Source of the DNA: Eubacteriaceae bacterium
GTDB taxonomy: Bacteria; Bacillota; Clostridia; Lachnospirales; Lachnospiraceae
Assembly (NCBI GenBank): GCA_910574015.1
Contig: CAJSYQ010000006.1
Coordinates: 62,001-126,000, forward strand
Direction of reading: 5' to 3'
DNA length: 64,000 nucleotides
The notes beneath the pieces were generated by a model. That model was given only the letters and a program-made list of their open reading frames with translations, was not told the origin of the DNA and did not search any database. The position numbers were made by a program, and so were the translations under genes. How positions within the stretch are numbered: position 1 is the stretch's first letter; the number at the start of each line of letters is the position of its first letter. Shown one piece after another: positions 52,521 to 60,308 of the stretch.

Positions 52521-52760
52521 CTATAGCTCTTTATAAAGCTCCCTTGCTTCTTCCTTTTTATATGTCTCCTCTATGCTCACCACTTCAACCTTCGTGTTCC
52601 GGTTTCCAAACTGAATCTCTATAGTATCCCCCGGCTTTACCTGAACCGATGCCTTCGCCACTTTCCCATTGACCAGGATGCGCCCTGCATCACATGCCTC
52701 GTTGGCCACCGTGCGCCGTTTGATCAGACGCGATACCTTCAAGTATTTATCAAGTCTCAT
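52521..52760 (-). CDS. rqcP: S4-domain RNA-binding protein RqcP
   Basis: 79 residues; start at the ATG 52760 behind GGGAGGTAAGAGAA. Typical S4 domain: MRLDKYLKVSRLIKRRTVAN, GRILVNGKVAKASVQVKPGD, IEIQFGNRNTKVEVV. Homologous to YabO of B. subtilis (RqcP), which with RqcH adds alanine tails to peptides on stalled 50S subunits. It lies between hup and yabP as in B. subtilis. Confidence 0.92.
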   Translation of the reverse strand: MRLDKYLKVSRLIKRRTVANEACDAGRILVNGKVAKASVQVKPGDTIEIQFGNRNTKVEVVSIEETYKKEEARELYKEL

Positions 52761-52824
52761 TTCTCTTACCTCCCTTAACTGGACCGTGCCGGCCCATAAC
52801 CAGCCTTTTTCGGTCAAATCACAA

Positions 52825-52859
52825 CGGGCACCCTATGCGCATCCGCAAAAGAGTGCCCG
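52825..52859 (-). other. Hairpin downstream of hup
   Basis: A 7-bp GC-rich stem (52825-52831 with 52853-52859) with a 21-nt loop in the 121-bp hup-rqcP gap. No clear U-tract on the minus strand; it may be a partial terminator that lets hup be expressed above the downstream sporulation genes. Confidence 0.35.
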
Positions 52860-52881
52860 GAAAAATCCAATTGAAATAAAA

Positions 52882-53157
52882 TTAAGCGTTCACCGCATCC
52901 TTTAAGCCTCTGCCTGCTTTAAACTTAGGCGCTTTAGAAGCAGGGATGCTCATTGGTTTCTTAGTCAGCGGATTGATGCCCTCTCTTGCGGCTCTCTCAG
53001 CAACCTCGAATGTACCAAAGCCAACCAGCTGTACTTTTTCGCCCTTCTTCATCTCATCTGTAACAACAGAGATAAATGCCTTTAATGCTGCCTCTGAATC
53101 TTTCTTGGACAGACCAGCCTGATCAGCCATCGCTGCTACTAATTCAGTCTTATTCAT
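52882..53157 (-). CDS. hup: Histone-like DNA-binding protein HU
   Basis: 91 residues, full length. MNKTELVAAMADQAGLSKKD at the N-terminus, VQLVGFGTFEVAERAAREG, and the DNA-binding arm INPLTKKPMSIPASKAPKFK are textbook HU. A nucleoid protein that bends DNA non-specifically. GAGGAGGATATAATCC precedes the ATG and a strong sigma-A promoter lies upstream, so high expression is expected. First gene of the hup-divIC operon. Confidence 0.98.
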   Translation of the reverse strand: MNKTELVAAMADQAGLSKKDSEAALKAFISVVTDEMKKGEKVQLVGFGTFEVAERAAREGINPLTKKPMSIPASKAPKFKAGRGLKDAVNA

Positions 53158-53214
53158 GGATTATATCCTCCTCGAAAATTAATTTACTAGATTTATAGAT
53201 AACCTATATAACTA

Positions 53215-53243
53215 TATATAACCTTTTTAACAGCATTTGTCAA
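53215..53243 (-). promoter_or_regulatory. Sigma-A promoter of hup
   Basis: TTGACA (53238-53243) and TATATA (53215-53220) on the minus strand with 17-bp spacing, between spoVT and hup. The A/T-rich leader follows. Confidence 0.75.
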
Positions 53244-53252
53244 GGTTTTTCC

Positions 53253-53798
53253 TTATTGTTCCATCTGCTTCCCCAGAAAATTCGCCCCACAGAGCGCCAT
53301 CTTTTCCTCAAACTCTCCAAACTCCCGATCCACGTTTCTCGTCAGCAGGATCACAGCACCGATGGCGTCTCCCTCGCACAGTATCGTGCTGACAGCTTCC
53401 GCATATACCTCCGTCTCATCGTCGGTGATCTGACTGAAGTGGACATCACTTCCCACAGCCGAGTAACTCTCTCTCAGTTCAATGCTGCGGATCAGGTCAG
53501 CATGGATGTCTTTGCCCAGATACTCCTTTCTGTTGGGCCCGGACGCCGCCACGATCATATCGCGGTCCGCCACACACACCGTACATTTTGCCACCTGTGC
53601 CACCGCCTCCACATATTCCGAAGCAAGCTCCCCCAGCTCTCCGATGGGGGAGTATTTTTTCAAAATAATACCGCCCTCACGGTTTGTAAATATCTCCAGC
53701 GGATCCCCCTCACGGATCCTTAATGTTCTTCTTATCTCTTTAGGCACCACAACACGGCCCAGATCGTCTATGCGTCGCACGATTCCCGTTGCTTTCAT
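53253..53798 (-). CDS. spoVT: Stage V sporulation protein T (AbrB family)
   Basis: 181 residues from the ATG at 53798 (AAAGGAGATAAG upstream); longer in-frame versions lack a site. N-terminal AbrB swapped-hairpin DNA-binding domain MKATGIVRRIDDLGRVVVPK, EIRRTLRIREGDPLEIF, and a C-terminal GAF domain (about 56-180; KCTVCVADRDMIVAASGPNR, IGAVILLTRNVDREFGEFE). It controls sigma-G genes late in spore development. A TATAAT-like -10 at 53894-53899 lies in the gap after rarA. Confidence 0.96.
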   Translation of the reverse strand: MKATGIVRRIDDLGRVVVPKEIRRTLRIREGDPLEIFTNREGGIILKKYSPIGELGELASEYVEAVAQVAKCTVCVADRDMIVAASGPNRKEYLGKDIHADLIRSIELRESYSAVGSDVHFSQITDDETEVYAEAVSTILCEGDAIGAVILLTRNVDREFGEFEEKMALCGANFLGKQMEQ

Positions 53799-53919
53799 AC
53801 TCTTCTTATCTCCTTTACTTTGCAGATTTTCACTGATTTTTTCTGTTGGATTTGTTCCCAATCTGTGATGTTAGTATCTGTAAAGGTCGGAAAATTATAC
53901 CGCTTCAAAAATTAAAAAA

Positions 53920-55236
53920 TCATGCCTTTCTCCATTTTATTATGGCGTCCAGCCTCTCCCTTACCTGTTCTTCCTCTCCCTGCGAAGTGGGCCGGTAATA
54001 CCGCCTGTCCGCCAGAGAATCTGGCAGACACTGCATCTTCGTCAGCTTCTCTTCCGTATCATGGGCATATTGATATCCCTTTCCATAATCCAACTGTTTC
54101 ATCAAATCCGTTGGCGCATTGCATATCTGGAGGGGAACCGGTTCGGCCGGAAGCTCCCGGACATCTGTCCGGCATTCCTCAAGAGCCCGGTAGACCGCAT
54201 TGGATTTCGGTGCCATGGATAAATAGATCACGGTATGGGCCAGATGGACATCGCACTCCGGCATGCCCAGAAAGTGGCAGGCCTGATATGCCGCCACTGC
54301 CACCGTCAGGGCATGGGAATCCGCCATTCCCACATCCTCACTGGCGAACCGGATCAGGCGCCTTGCGATATACAGCGGCTCTTCCCCGCCGTCCAGCATA
54401 CGGTACATCCAGTACACTGCTGCGTCTGGATCGCTGTTCCTCATTGATTTGTGGAGGGCGGAAATAAGGTTGTAATGCTCTTCTCCGTTTTTATCATATA
54501 AAAGGGAGCGCCGGTTCATGCACTGCGACAGCACATCCTCATCCACACAGAGCACCGCACGTTCATCCATCCTGCCATTAAATACCGCCATCTCCAGTGT
54601 GTTCAACGCCGACCTTGCATCTCCGTTGGCAAATCTGGCGATAGCTGATAAATGGGAATCCTGTATGGAAATCTGCATATTGCCAAGCCCCCGGGGGCTT
54701 TTCAGCGCCTGCTGCAGAAGCTTCTTTATATCTGCCTCATCCAGTGCCTTCAGGATGAATACCCGGCACCGGGATAACAGCGCGGAGTTTATCTCGAAGG
54801 AAGGATTTTCTGTCGTAGCTCCCACAAGAATGATGCTGCCCTTCTCCACAAAGGGGAGGAACGCATCCTGCTGCGCCTTATTGAACCGATGTACCTCGTC
54901 CGCAAACATCAGTGTGCGGATCCCCCTTCTGCGGTTTTCCTCTGCCTGGACCATCCTTTCCCGGATCTCCCGGATCCCGCTGGTCACTGCGCTGAATTCG
55001 ACAAATTCTGCCTTTGTCCGCGCTGCGATGATCCTCGCCAGCGTCGTCTTCCCCACTCCCGGCGGCCCCCAGAAGATCATGGAAGTGATCTGATCCTCCT
55101 CAATCAGGCGCCGGAGTATCTTCCCCTCTCCCACGAGGTGTTCCTGCCCCGCATAATCATCCAGATTATCCGGTCTGAGCCGGCTCGCCAGGGGAGCCGT
55201 CGTCTCCCTGTTGTCAAACAGACTTAATTGTTCCAT
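53920..55236 (-). CDS. rarA: Replication-associated recombination protein A
   Basis: 438 residues (MgsA/Mgs1 family AAA+). Acts at stalled replication forks. LASRLRPDNLDDYAGQEHLV, Walker A MIFWGPPGVGKTTLARII (about 50-67), Walker B LMFADEVHRFNKAQQDAFLP, sensor ILVGATTENPSFEINSALLS, and the clamp-loader-like C-terminus with ALHKSMRNSDPDAAVYWMYR. GAGAGGAGGGTATC precedes the ATG, which lies 23 bp inside the end of the upstream MFS gene. Confidence 0.96.
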   Translation of the reverse strand: MEQLSLFDNRETTAPLASRLRPDNLDDYAGQEHLVGEGKILRRLIEEDQITSMIFWGPPGVGKTTLARIIAARTKAEFVEFSAVTSGIREIRERMVQAEENRRRGIRTLMFADEVHRFNKAQQDAFLPFVEKGSIILVGATTENPSFEINSALLSRCRVFILKALDEADIKKLLQQALKSPRGLGNMQISIQDSHLSAIARFANGDARSALNTLEMAVFNGRMDERAVLCVDEDVLSQCMNRRSLLYDKNGEEHYNLISALHKSMRNSDPDAAVYWMYRMLDGGEEPLYIARRLIRFASEDVGMADSHALTVAVAAYQACHFLGMPECDVHLAHTVIYLSMAPKSNAVYRALEECRTDVRELPAEPVPLQICNAPTDLMKQLDYGKGYQYAHDTEEKLTKMQCLPDSLADRRYYRPTSQGEEEQVRERLDAIIKWRKA

Positions 55237-56449
55237 GATACCCTCCTCTCTTCCGGCACGCTGCGATCCCCGCCAACAGCAGGATCGGAAATAGAACGGC
55301 AGTCAGAATGCCTCGTTTCAGATCGTCCCCCGCCAGCCCGGAGACCAGTCCCGCCAGCCCGGGGCCGCTGGAACATCCGAGATCGCCGGCAAGTGCCATC
55401 AGGGCAAACAGTATGGTGCCTCCCCGGGGCAGCTCCGCCGCCGCTTTGCTGAAGGTACCTGGCCACATAATGCCTACAGAAAGGCCGCAGACAGCACAGC
55501 CCGCCAAGCCGGCCACAGGATAAGGCACCAGGGAGATACACAGATAGGAAGCGATGCACAGGACACTGCTGCCTGCCATAAAGCGGTCCAGATTCATTTT
55601 CCTGCCATATTTCCCGTAAAACATCCTGGATATACCCATCATCGCAGCAAAGGCCATCGGCCCCGCCAAATCCCCCACTGTCTTGCTCACGCCCAGCCCC
55701 TTTTCGGCAAAGGTGGATGCCCACTGGCTCACCGCCTGCTCACTGGCGCCGGCACAGAGCATCATAAGCATAAATATCCAGAATATTTTCTTCCCTGCCA
55801 GCTTCCGCAGAGAATATCCCGTCTCCCCTTCTTCGATCACCGGCCGTAGGGGAGCCCCGGCAAAGGCAGTCATATTACAGAGGGGAATCAGCGCCCAAAG
55901 GCAGGTCAGAATCTTCCAGTTTCGGATGCCGAATACAGCAAAGAATATAGTAGACAACAGAACGACACCCACATGACCCCAGCAGTAAAAGGAATGTAAA
56001 AGACTCATGGTCTGCTCCTTGTGATCCGAGGGACATGCCTCCACCACCGGGCTGAGAAGCACCTCCAGAAGACCTCCTCCCACCGCATAGATCATAACGG
56101 AGAGCAATATTCCGTAGAAGACATCCGAAAACAGCCCCGGCAGGACAGCCAGGGAAATCAATCCCGCCGCACAAAGAATATGCGCCATGATTAAAGAGGC
56201 CCGGTACCCGATCCGGTCAACAAAACCCACAGACGCCAGATCCACCAACAGCTGCAGGCCGAAGTTCACGGTCACCAGCAGCGTGATCCGGGAGAGGGGA
56301 ATCCCATAAGTCTCCTGAAAGGTCAGGAATAATAATGGCACAAAATTATTTACCACTGCCTGTATTATGTATCCTGCGAAGCAGGCGTGTATCGTTCTCT
56401 GAAAATTGTTCTTCATCCTTGTCATCCGCCCATTCATATGAATTTCCAT
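55214..56449 (-). CDS. Major facilitator superfamily transporter
   Basis: 411 residues, 12 hydrophobic spans. NFVPLLFLTFQETYGIPLSR at TM1-2 and LASVGFVDRIGYRASLIMAH (MFS loop 2-3 motif A) place it in the MFS; LLEVLLSPVVEACPSD and the FGIRNWKILTCLWALIPLC region resemble sugar-type MFS permeases. Substrate unknown. The start is uncertain: the ATG at 56449 or later in-frame Met at codons 5 or 12. A consensus promoter lies upstream, and the 3' end overlaps rarA by 23 bp. Confidence 0.88.
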   Translation of the reverse strand: MEIHMNGRMTRMKNNFQRTIHACFAGYIIQAVVNNFVPLLFLTFQETYGIPLSRITLLVTVNFGLQLLVDLASVGFVDRIGYRASLIMAHILCAAGLISLAVLPGLFSDVFYGILLSVMIYAVGGGLLEVLLSPVVEACPSDHKEQTMSLLHSFYCWGHVGVVLLSTIFFAVFGIRNWKILTCLWALIPLCNMTAFAGAPLRPVIEEGETGYSLRKLAGKKIFWIFMLMMLCAGASEQAVSQWASTFAEKGLGVSKTVGDLAGPMAFAAMMGISRMFYGKYGRKMNLDRFMAGSSVLCIASYLCISLVPYPVAGLAGCAVCGLSVGIMWPGTFSKAAAELPRGGTILFALMALAGDLGCSSGPGLAGLVSGLAGDDLKRGILTAVLFPILLLAGIAACRKRGGYHGTIKSV

Positions 56450-56518
56450 TCCGGAGCGTCATAAACCGCCGTGTGAAAAAATAAGCGGTCAGGCTTACAT
56501 TTCACACTATTACTTCAC

Positions 56519-56547
56519 ATTATATTAAATACCCGCCGGATTGGCAA
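56519..56547 (-). promoter_or_regulatory. Sigma-A promoter of the MFS-rarA operon
   Basis: TTGCCA (56542-56547) and consensus TATAAT (56519-56524) on the minus strand, 17-bp spacer. TTCACA direct repeats (56501-56506 and 56514-56519, period 13) straddle the likely start site and could be an operator. Confidence 0.75.
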
Positions 56548-56574
56548 GCAGAATTACCAGAGCCGGCTATGCTT

Positions 56575-57870
56575 TCAAGCCGGCTGATAAATCCCTGTGT
56601 CAATCAGTGCTGGCATCGCCCTCTCCAGTTCTGCCGGATGCTTGTCGGGGTTGAACGCAAAGAAGATGTCACCCAGCGAAATTGGTTTTTCCGGATCCTC
56701 ACATTTTCTCCCCAGCACTGCCCCCCGGGGTATTCGTAACAAAATATCATCTCCCGTGGGAAATCTGGTTTCCCCTGCCTTTCCCATTGCAATGCCGCCG
56801 ACACTGGCAGCATTTTGTGCGGATGCGGTCTCAAACCATAATTTGCTGATACCCTCCCTCATGCTGCGAGACATCATGGTGCTGAATTTTGTATCCTCTG
56901 ATTTCTCTGTCCTCCAGTGCAGAATATGGACCTGATTCGGATCCCCGATATAACCTAGTGGGATGATTCCTTTCGGCAGTGTCCCTGTTCCTGTCAGTTT
57001 CCCTTTCCCATCAAAAATGTCACTGTATGCATGCAATCCTGTCACCTCATCGGGGGCCCCAGTTTTCAGCCTCTTGATGGGTTTCACCTTTCCTGGTTTG
57101 GGTTTTGATGGAGCGGCGGCCGCCGGGGCCGCGCTGTCTATCGGCAGGCCAAGATAGAGATGATTATACAGGGGCACAGTCAGTTTCCTGTAGCTGCCCC
57201 GCTGCACCTGGGTCACCAGCGAATCAATGAATCCCGGATCCGTCCCCGGATAAAAATACAATAACATAGCCCTTAGTTTATCCACCGCTGCGGCAATGTC
57301 TGCCTCCAAGCTTTTTCTCTGCGCCTGTGTTTTCGCACTAATAGGAATGCCGTTTAATGCATCACTCATTCTTTTGATGTCTTCCGCAGCCTGTTCCACC
57401 TGTTTGTCCCCTTCTGACCGGAAACACTGCACCACTCCCCGTACATCCCCCAGGGACGCTCCCTCTCGGGCAGCAGACAGTGCTCCCCTGACTGCCTGAG
57501 GTGGTATCCTGCTTCCCAGCCGATCCGCCTCCCTCTCCAGCGAGGCGCTCTCATTGAGAGACTCCCCCTCCCTGCAACTGGTGGCGGGCATCTCTCCCCG
57601 GTTCTGCTGGATGACATGTCCCATCTCATGACGGAGAAGTCCCTCAGCCCCCCGGGAGAGAAAGATATAGTTTCCTTTCGTCACGGCATCGGCATGAAAC
57701 CTCTCCGGCTCCCGGGAGTTGACGCAGACATGGATCCCCAGCTCCGGCAGGATTCCCAGCCCCCGGTTATATTCCCTCTCATAATCGAAGGAACCCTTAT
57801 GTTCTATTTTCTCATCAAATGATCCTGACATATCTTCCCTCTTTTCTGCACATGCCCTTTTCGAAAACAT
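56575..57870 (-). CDS. DUF4157 (eCIS-core/zincin-like) protein with uncharacterised C-terminal domain
   Basis: The start is placed at the ATG 57870 (AGGCAGGTGTATC upstream; 431 residues); an ATG 42 bp later also has a site (GAGGGAAGAT). The DUF4157 domain spans about 30-125: GILPELGIHVCVNSREPERF, then LLRHEMGHVIQQNRG with the zinc motif HExxH, and the downstream SLEREADRLG that gives the third ligand. A helical region and an Ala/Pro/Lys linker (about 245-265) lead to a C-terminal domain (about 270-431) I do not recognise. DUF4157 occurs in polymorphic toxins and in contractile-injection-system loci, but no such genes are here. No signal peptide. Confidence 0.78.
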   Translation of the reverse strand: MFSKRACAEKREDMSGSFDEKIEHKGSFDYEREYNRGLGILPELGIHVCVNSREPERFHADAVTKGNYIFLSRGAEGLLRHEMGHVIQQNRGEMPATSCREGESLNESASLEREADRLGSRIPPQAVRGALSAAREGASLGDVRGVVQCFRSEGDKQVEQAAEDIKRMSDALNGIPISAKTQAQRKSLEADIAAAVDKLRAMLLYFYPGTDPGFIDSLVTQVQRGSYRKLTVPLYNHLYLGLPIDSAAPAAAAPSKPKPGKVKPIKRLKTGAPDEVTGLHAYSDIFDGKGKLTGTGTLPKGIIPLGYIGDPNQVHILHWRTEKSEDTKFSTMMSRSMREGISKLWFETASAQNAASVGGIAMGKAGETRFPTGDDILLRIPRGAVLGRKCEDPEKPISLGDIFFAFNPDKHPAELERAMPALIDTGIYQPA

Positions 57871-57995
57871 GATACACCTGCCTGCTAAACAATTCACTAT
57901 ACAAAAGCTTTCACTGATAAAAAAATCTGATAAAATATAATAAGTCACAGATTTTATTTATTCTGTCAATACAACAAAGAAAGAAGGTTCAAGAC

Positions 57996-58577
57996 ATGTG
58001 TGCTGCGATACCGATCAAGAACAGAAAAAAACTTACCAGATTCCGGAATTATTACAAGGAAGTAAAGTACCATCCAAGAAATTATGCCCTGATCGTCCTC
58101 GGCCTGAATTCCGCCCTCCGGATCGGGGATATCCTGTCTCTGCGCTGGCGGGACGTCTATGTGGATTCCCGGAAAGAATACCGTCCCCACCTCTCTGTTA
58201 CCGAGATGAAGACGGGGAAAAAAAATATTCTGGCCATCAATGATCCCTCCAAGGAGGCACTGGAATTTTACCGCCGCTCACTGGATAGCTTTGACCGGAA
58301 CAATTATATCTTCGCCAGTCAAAAGGCTCCCCATAACAGGATCTGCCGCTCCCAGGCTTTCCGTATCATTAAAAAGGCCGCTGTCTACTGCGGCCTGGAA
58401 GAACATATCAGCTGCCATTCCCTCCGCAAGACATTTGGCTACTACGCATGGCAGAACGGCACTCCCCCCGCCATGCTGATGAATATCTATAATCATTCCT
58501 CCTATGAGATAACCAAGCGTTACCTTGGCATCGAACAGACGGAAAAAGATGAGGTATTTTTGAACACCTTCCTTTAG
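57996..58577 (+). CDS. Short tyrosine recombinase (catalytic domain only)
   Basis: 193 residues, about the size of FimB/FimE, without the usual N-terminal core-binding domain. Catalytic set: Arg in NSALRIGDILSLRWRDV, Lys in EMKTGKKNILAI, HSLRKTFGYYAW (H-x-x-R), His in YNHSSYEITKRYLGI and Tyr in RYLGI. All are present, so it is probably active. The target is unknown; an 8-bp inverted repeat (57922-57929 and 57948-57955) sits in the divergent gap before it. Solitary short recombinases often invert a nearby switch or serve as remnants of mobile DNA; neither is shown here. Confidence 0.88.
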   Translation: MCAAIPIKNRKKLTRFRNYYKEVKYHPRNYALIVLGLNSALRIGDILSLRWRDVYVDSRKEYRPHLSVTEMKTGKKNILAINDPSKEALEFYRRSLDSFDRNNYIFASQKAPHNRICRSQAFRIIKKAAVYCGLEEHISCHSLRKTFGYYAWQNGTPPAMLMNIYNHSSYEITKRYLGIEQTEKDEVFLNTFL

Positions 58578-58598
58578 GGGCTGCCTGAAAACAAAGCC

Positions 58599-59534
58599 CT
58601 AATATACATCAGGCGAATCATGCCGGGGGCATTCCGCCTCGGTGATCATCACCTTTCCCTCCTCCGCCTCTACTTTCACCATTCTGGATCGGATCCCCGC
58701 CTTCTCAAGCACCGCCTCGCTGAGCTGAAGACGGCGGGCCCGGTCCAGGACAACATACTCCTCCTGCTGCTCTTTAAGGGGTGTCAGACCGGCCAGATCG
58801 GTGAAACTCAGAGGAATCCTCCGCAGCTTCTCCGTGCTGATCTTTCCATCCGATATCCGCACAGTCCTATTTACCTGTCCCGCCAGTTCCCTATCGTGCG
58901 TCACAATCAGAATCGTAAGCCCACGCTCCGCATTCAGGCGGTGGAGCAGGCGGAAAATATGACGCGCCGTGGTGGTGTCCACCGCTCCTGTAGGCTCATC
59001 CGCCAGCAGGATCACCGGATCGTTGGCCAGTGCCACGGCAAGCGCCACACGCTGCTGCTCCCCGCCGGACAATTGTCCGGGATACCGGTCCCTCATCTGT
59101 TCCAGCCCCACCTCCTGGAGCAGTTCTTCTGCCCTCCTCCTTCGCTGTCGTCCGGGTCTGCGGGAAAAGCACATCGGCATCTCTACATTCTGCTGCGCCG
59201 TGAGATAGGGCATAAGATTCCGGGCGCTCTTCTGCCAGACAAAACCAATTTTGTTTTTTCTGTAGAGCTCCATCTCCTTCGCCGTATACGCCGCCAAATC
59301 TCGCCCTTCTACCAGAAGCCGTCCGGCAGACGGCGTCTCCAGTCCGCCGATCATATTCAGAAGAGTGGATTTGCCACTGCCGGACTTGCCAATCATCGCC
59401 AGCATCTCTCCCCGCCGTATCTCCAGCTCCAATCCCTGCAGCGCCATCACCCGGCTGTCCTCTGTGCGGTAGATTTTCACCAGCTCCTGGCATACGATCA
59501 GTTTCTCACTCTCCCGGGATCCTCTCTCTGTCAT
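58599..59534 (-). CDS. ABC transporter ATP-binding protein (MacB/LolD type) with C-terminal extension
   Basis: 311 residues. ATPase core: LAMIGKSGSGKSTLLNMIGG (Walker A, about 43-56), FVWQKSARNLMPYLT (Q-loop), YPGQLSGGEQQRVALAVA, VILLADEPTGAVDTTTA and LIVTHDREL. After about 225 comes an 80-residue tail (SFTDLAGLTPLKEQQEEYVV; RARRLQLSEAVLEKAGIRSR) absent from usual LolD proteins, of unknown role. Its ATG overlaps the next upstream ATPase stop (ATGA). Last gene of the exporter operon, convergent with the recombinase gene. Confidence 0.93.
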   Translation of the reverse strand: MTERGSRESEKLIVCQELVKIYRTEDSRVMALQGLELEIRRGEMLAMIGKSGSGKSTLLNMIGGLETPSAGRLLVEGRDLAAYTAKEMELYRKNKIGFVWQKSARNLMPYLTAQQNVEMPMCFSRRPGRQRRRRAEELLQEVGLEQMRDRYPGQLSGGEQQRVALAVALANDPVILLADEPTGAVDTTTARHIFRLLHRLNAERGLTILIVTHDRELAGQVNRTVRISDGKISTEKLRRIPLSFTDLAGLTPLKEQQEEYVVLDRARRLQLSEAVLEKAGIRSRMVKVEAEEGKVMITEAECPRHDSPDVY

Positions 59535-60307
59535 TGGCGTTCCTCCTCTCTCCGTTCCGCCGGATTCCCGGATGCCTCAGTTCGAACCTCGGGAAACGCT
59601 ATATGGGTAATGCATCCGTCCGCCATCTCACAGACCATATCTCCCAGCTCCATTAGATTCGGATCATGGGTCGTCATGATAACTGCCGTCCCTTCCTCTT
59701 CCGCCAGCTTTCGGAACAGCAGCATGACCGCCATGCCGGTGGCCGTATCCAGCGCCCCCGTCGGCTCATCGGCAAAGACAACCTCCGGCCTGTGTGCCAC
59801 TGCCCTGGCAATCGCCACGCGCTGCTGCTCTCCGCCGGACAACTGGCCCGGCATATGATGCATCCGGTCCGGCAGTCCCACCAGCTCCAAAAGCTCACGT
59901 ATCCGCTGGTCCCGTTTCCCCCGATACGCCGCAAGCCGTAATGCAAAATCCACATTTTCATAGGCGCTCATCACCGGGATCAGAGCAACGGACTGAAAGA
60001 CAAAACCCGTTTTGGTCCGGCGCAGCGCCTCCTTCTGCCGCACTGTCATGGCGGACAGCCGTTCCCCGAGAAACACCACCTCTCCGCTGGTGGGATCGTC
60101 CAATGTGCTGAGCAGGTTCAGCAGCGTCGTCTTGCCGGATCCGGATCTCCCCTTTAATATGGACACCTTTCCCCTCTGAATATCCAGGCTGACATTATGA
60201 ACTGCGTCGAATAACGTGCCGTCTCCCCGGTCAAAGGAGCGTGTCAGCTCTTCCGTATGGATCACCGCATTTTCAGTCTCCGGATTCTTTCCTGATCCCT
60301 CCCTCAT
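59531..60307 (-). CDS. ABC transporter ATP-binding protein (MacB/LolD type)
   Basis: 258 residues. VSILKGRSGSGKTTLLNLLS (Walker A), FVFQSVALIPVMSAYENVDF (Q-loop), MPGQLSGGEQQRVAIARAVA, EVVFADEPTGALDTATG and VIMTTHDPNL: a full set. It is related to but clearly different from the next ATPase, so the exporter may use two different ATPases as a heterodimer on one permease. GGAGGAGTAGG precedes the ATG; gap of one base to the permease gene. Confidence 0.94.
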   Translation of the reverse strand: MREGSGKNPETENAVIHTEELTRSFDRGDGTLFDAVHNVSLDIQRGKVSILKGRSGSGKTTLLNLLSTLDDPTSGEVVFLGERLSAMTVRQKEALRRTKTGFVFQSVALIPVMSAYENVDFALRLAAYRGKRDQRIRELLELVGLPDRMHHMPGQLSGGEQQRVAIARAVAHRPEVVFADEPTGALDTATGMAVMLLFRKLAEEEGTAVIMTTHDPNLMELGDMVCEMADGCITHIAFPEVRTEASGNPAERREEERQ

Positions 60308-60308
60308 C

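Noticed and set aside
56575-57870. Extracellular contractile injection system
   Set aside because: DUF4157 alone does not make an eCIS; no sheath, tube, baseplate or AAA+ genes flank it.
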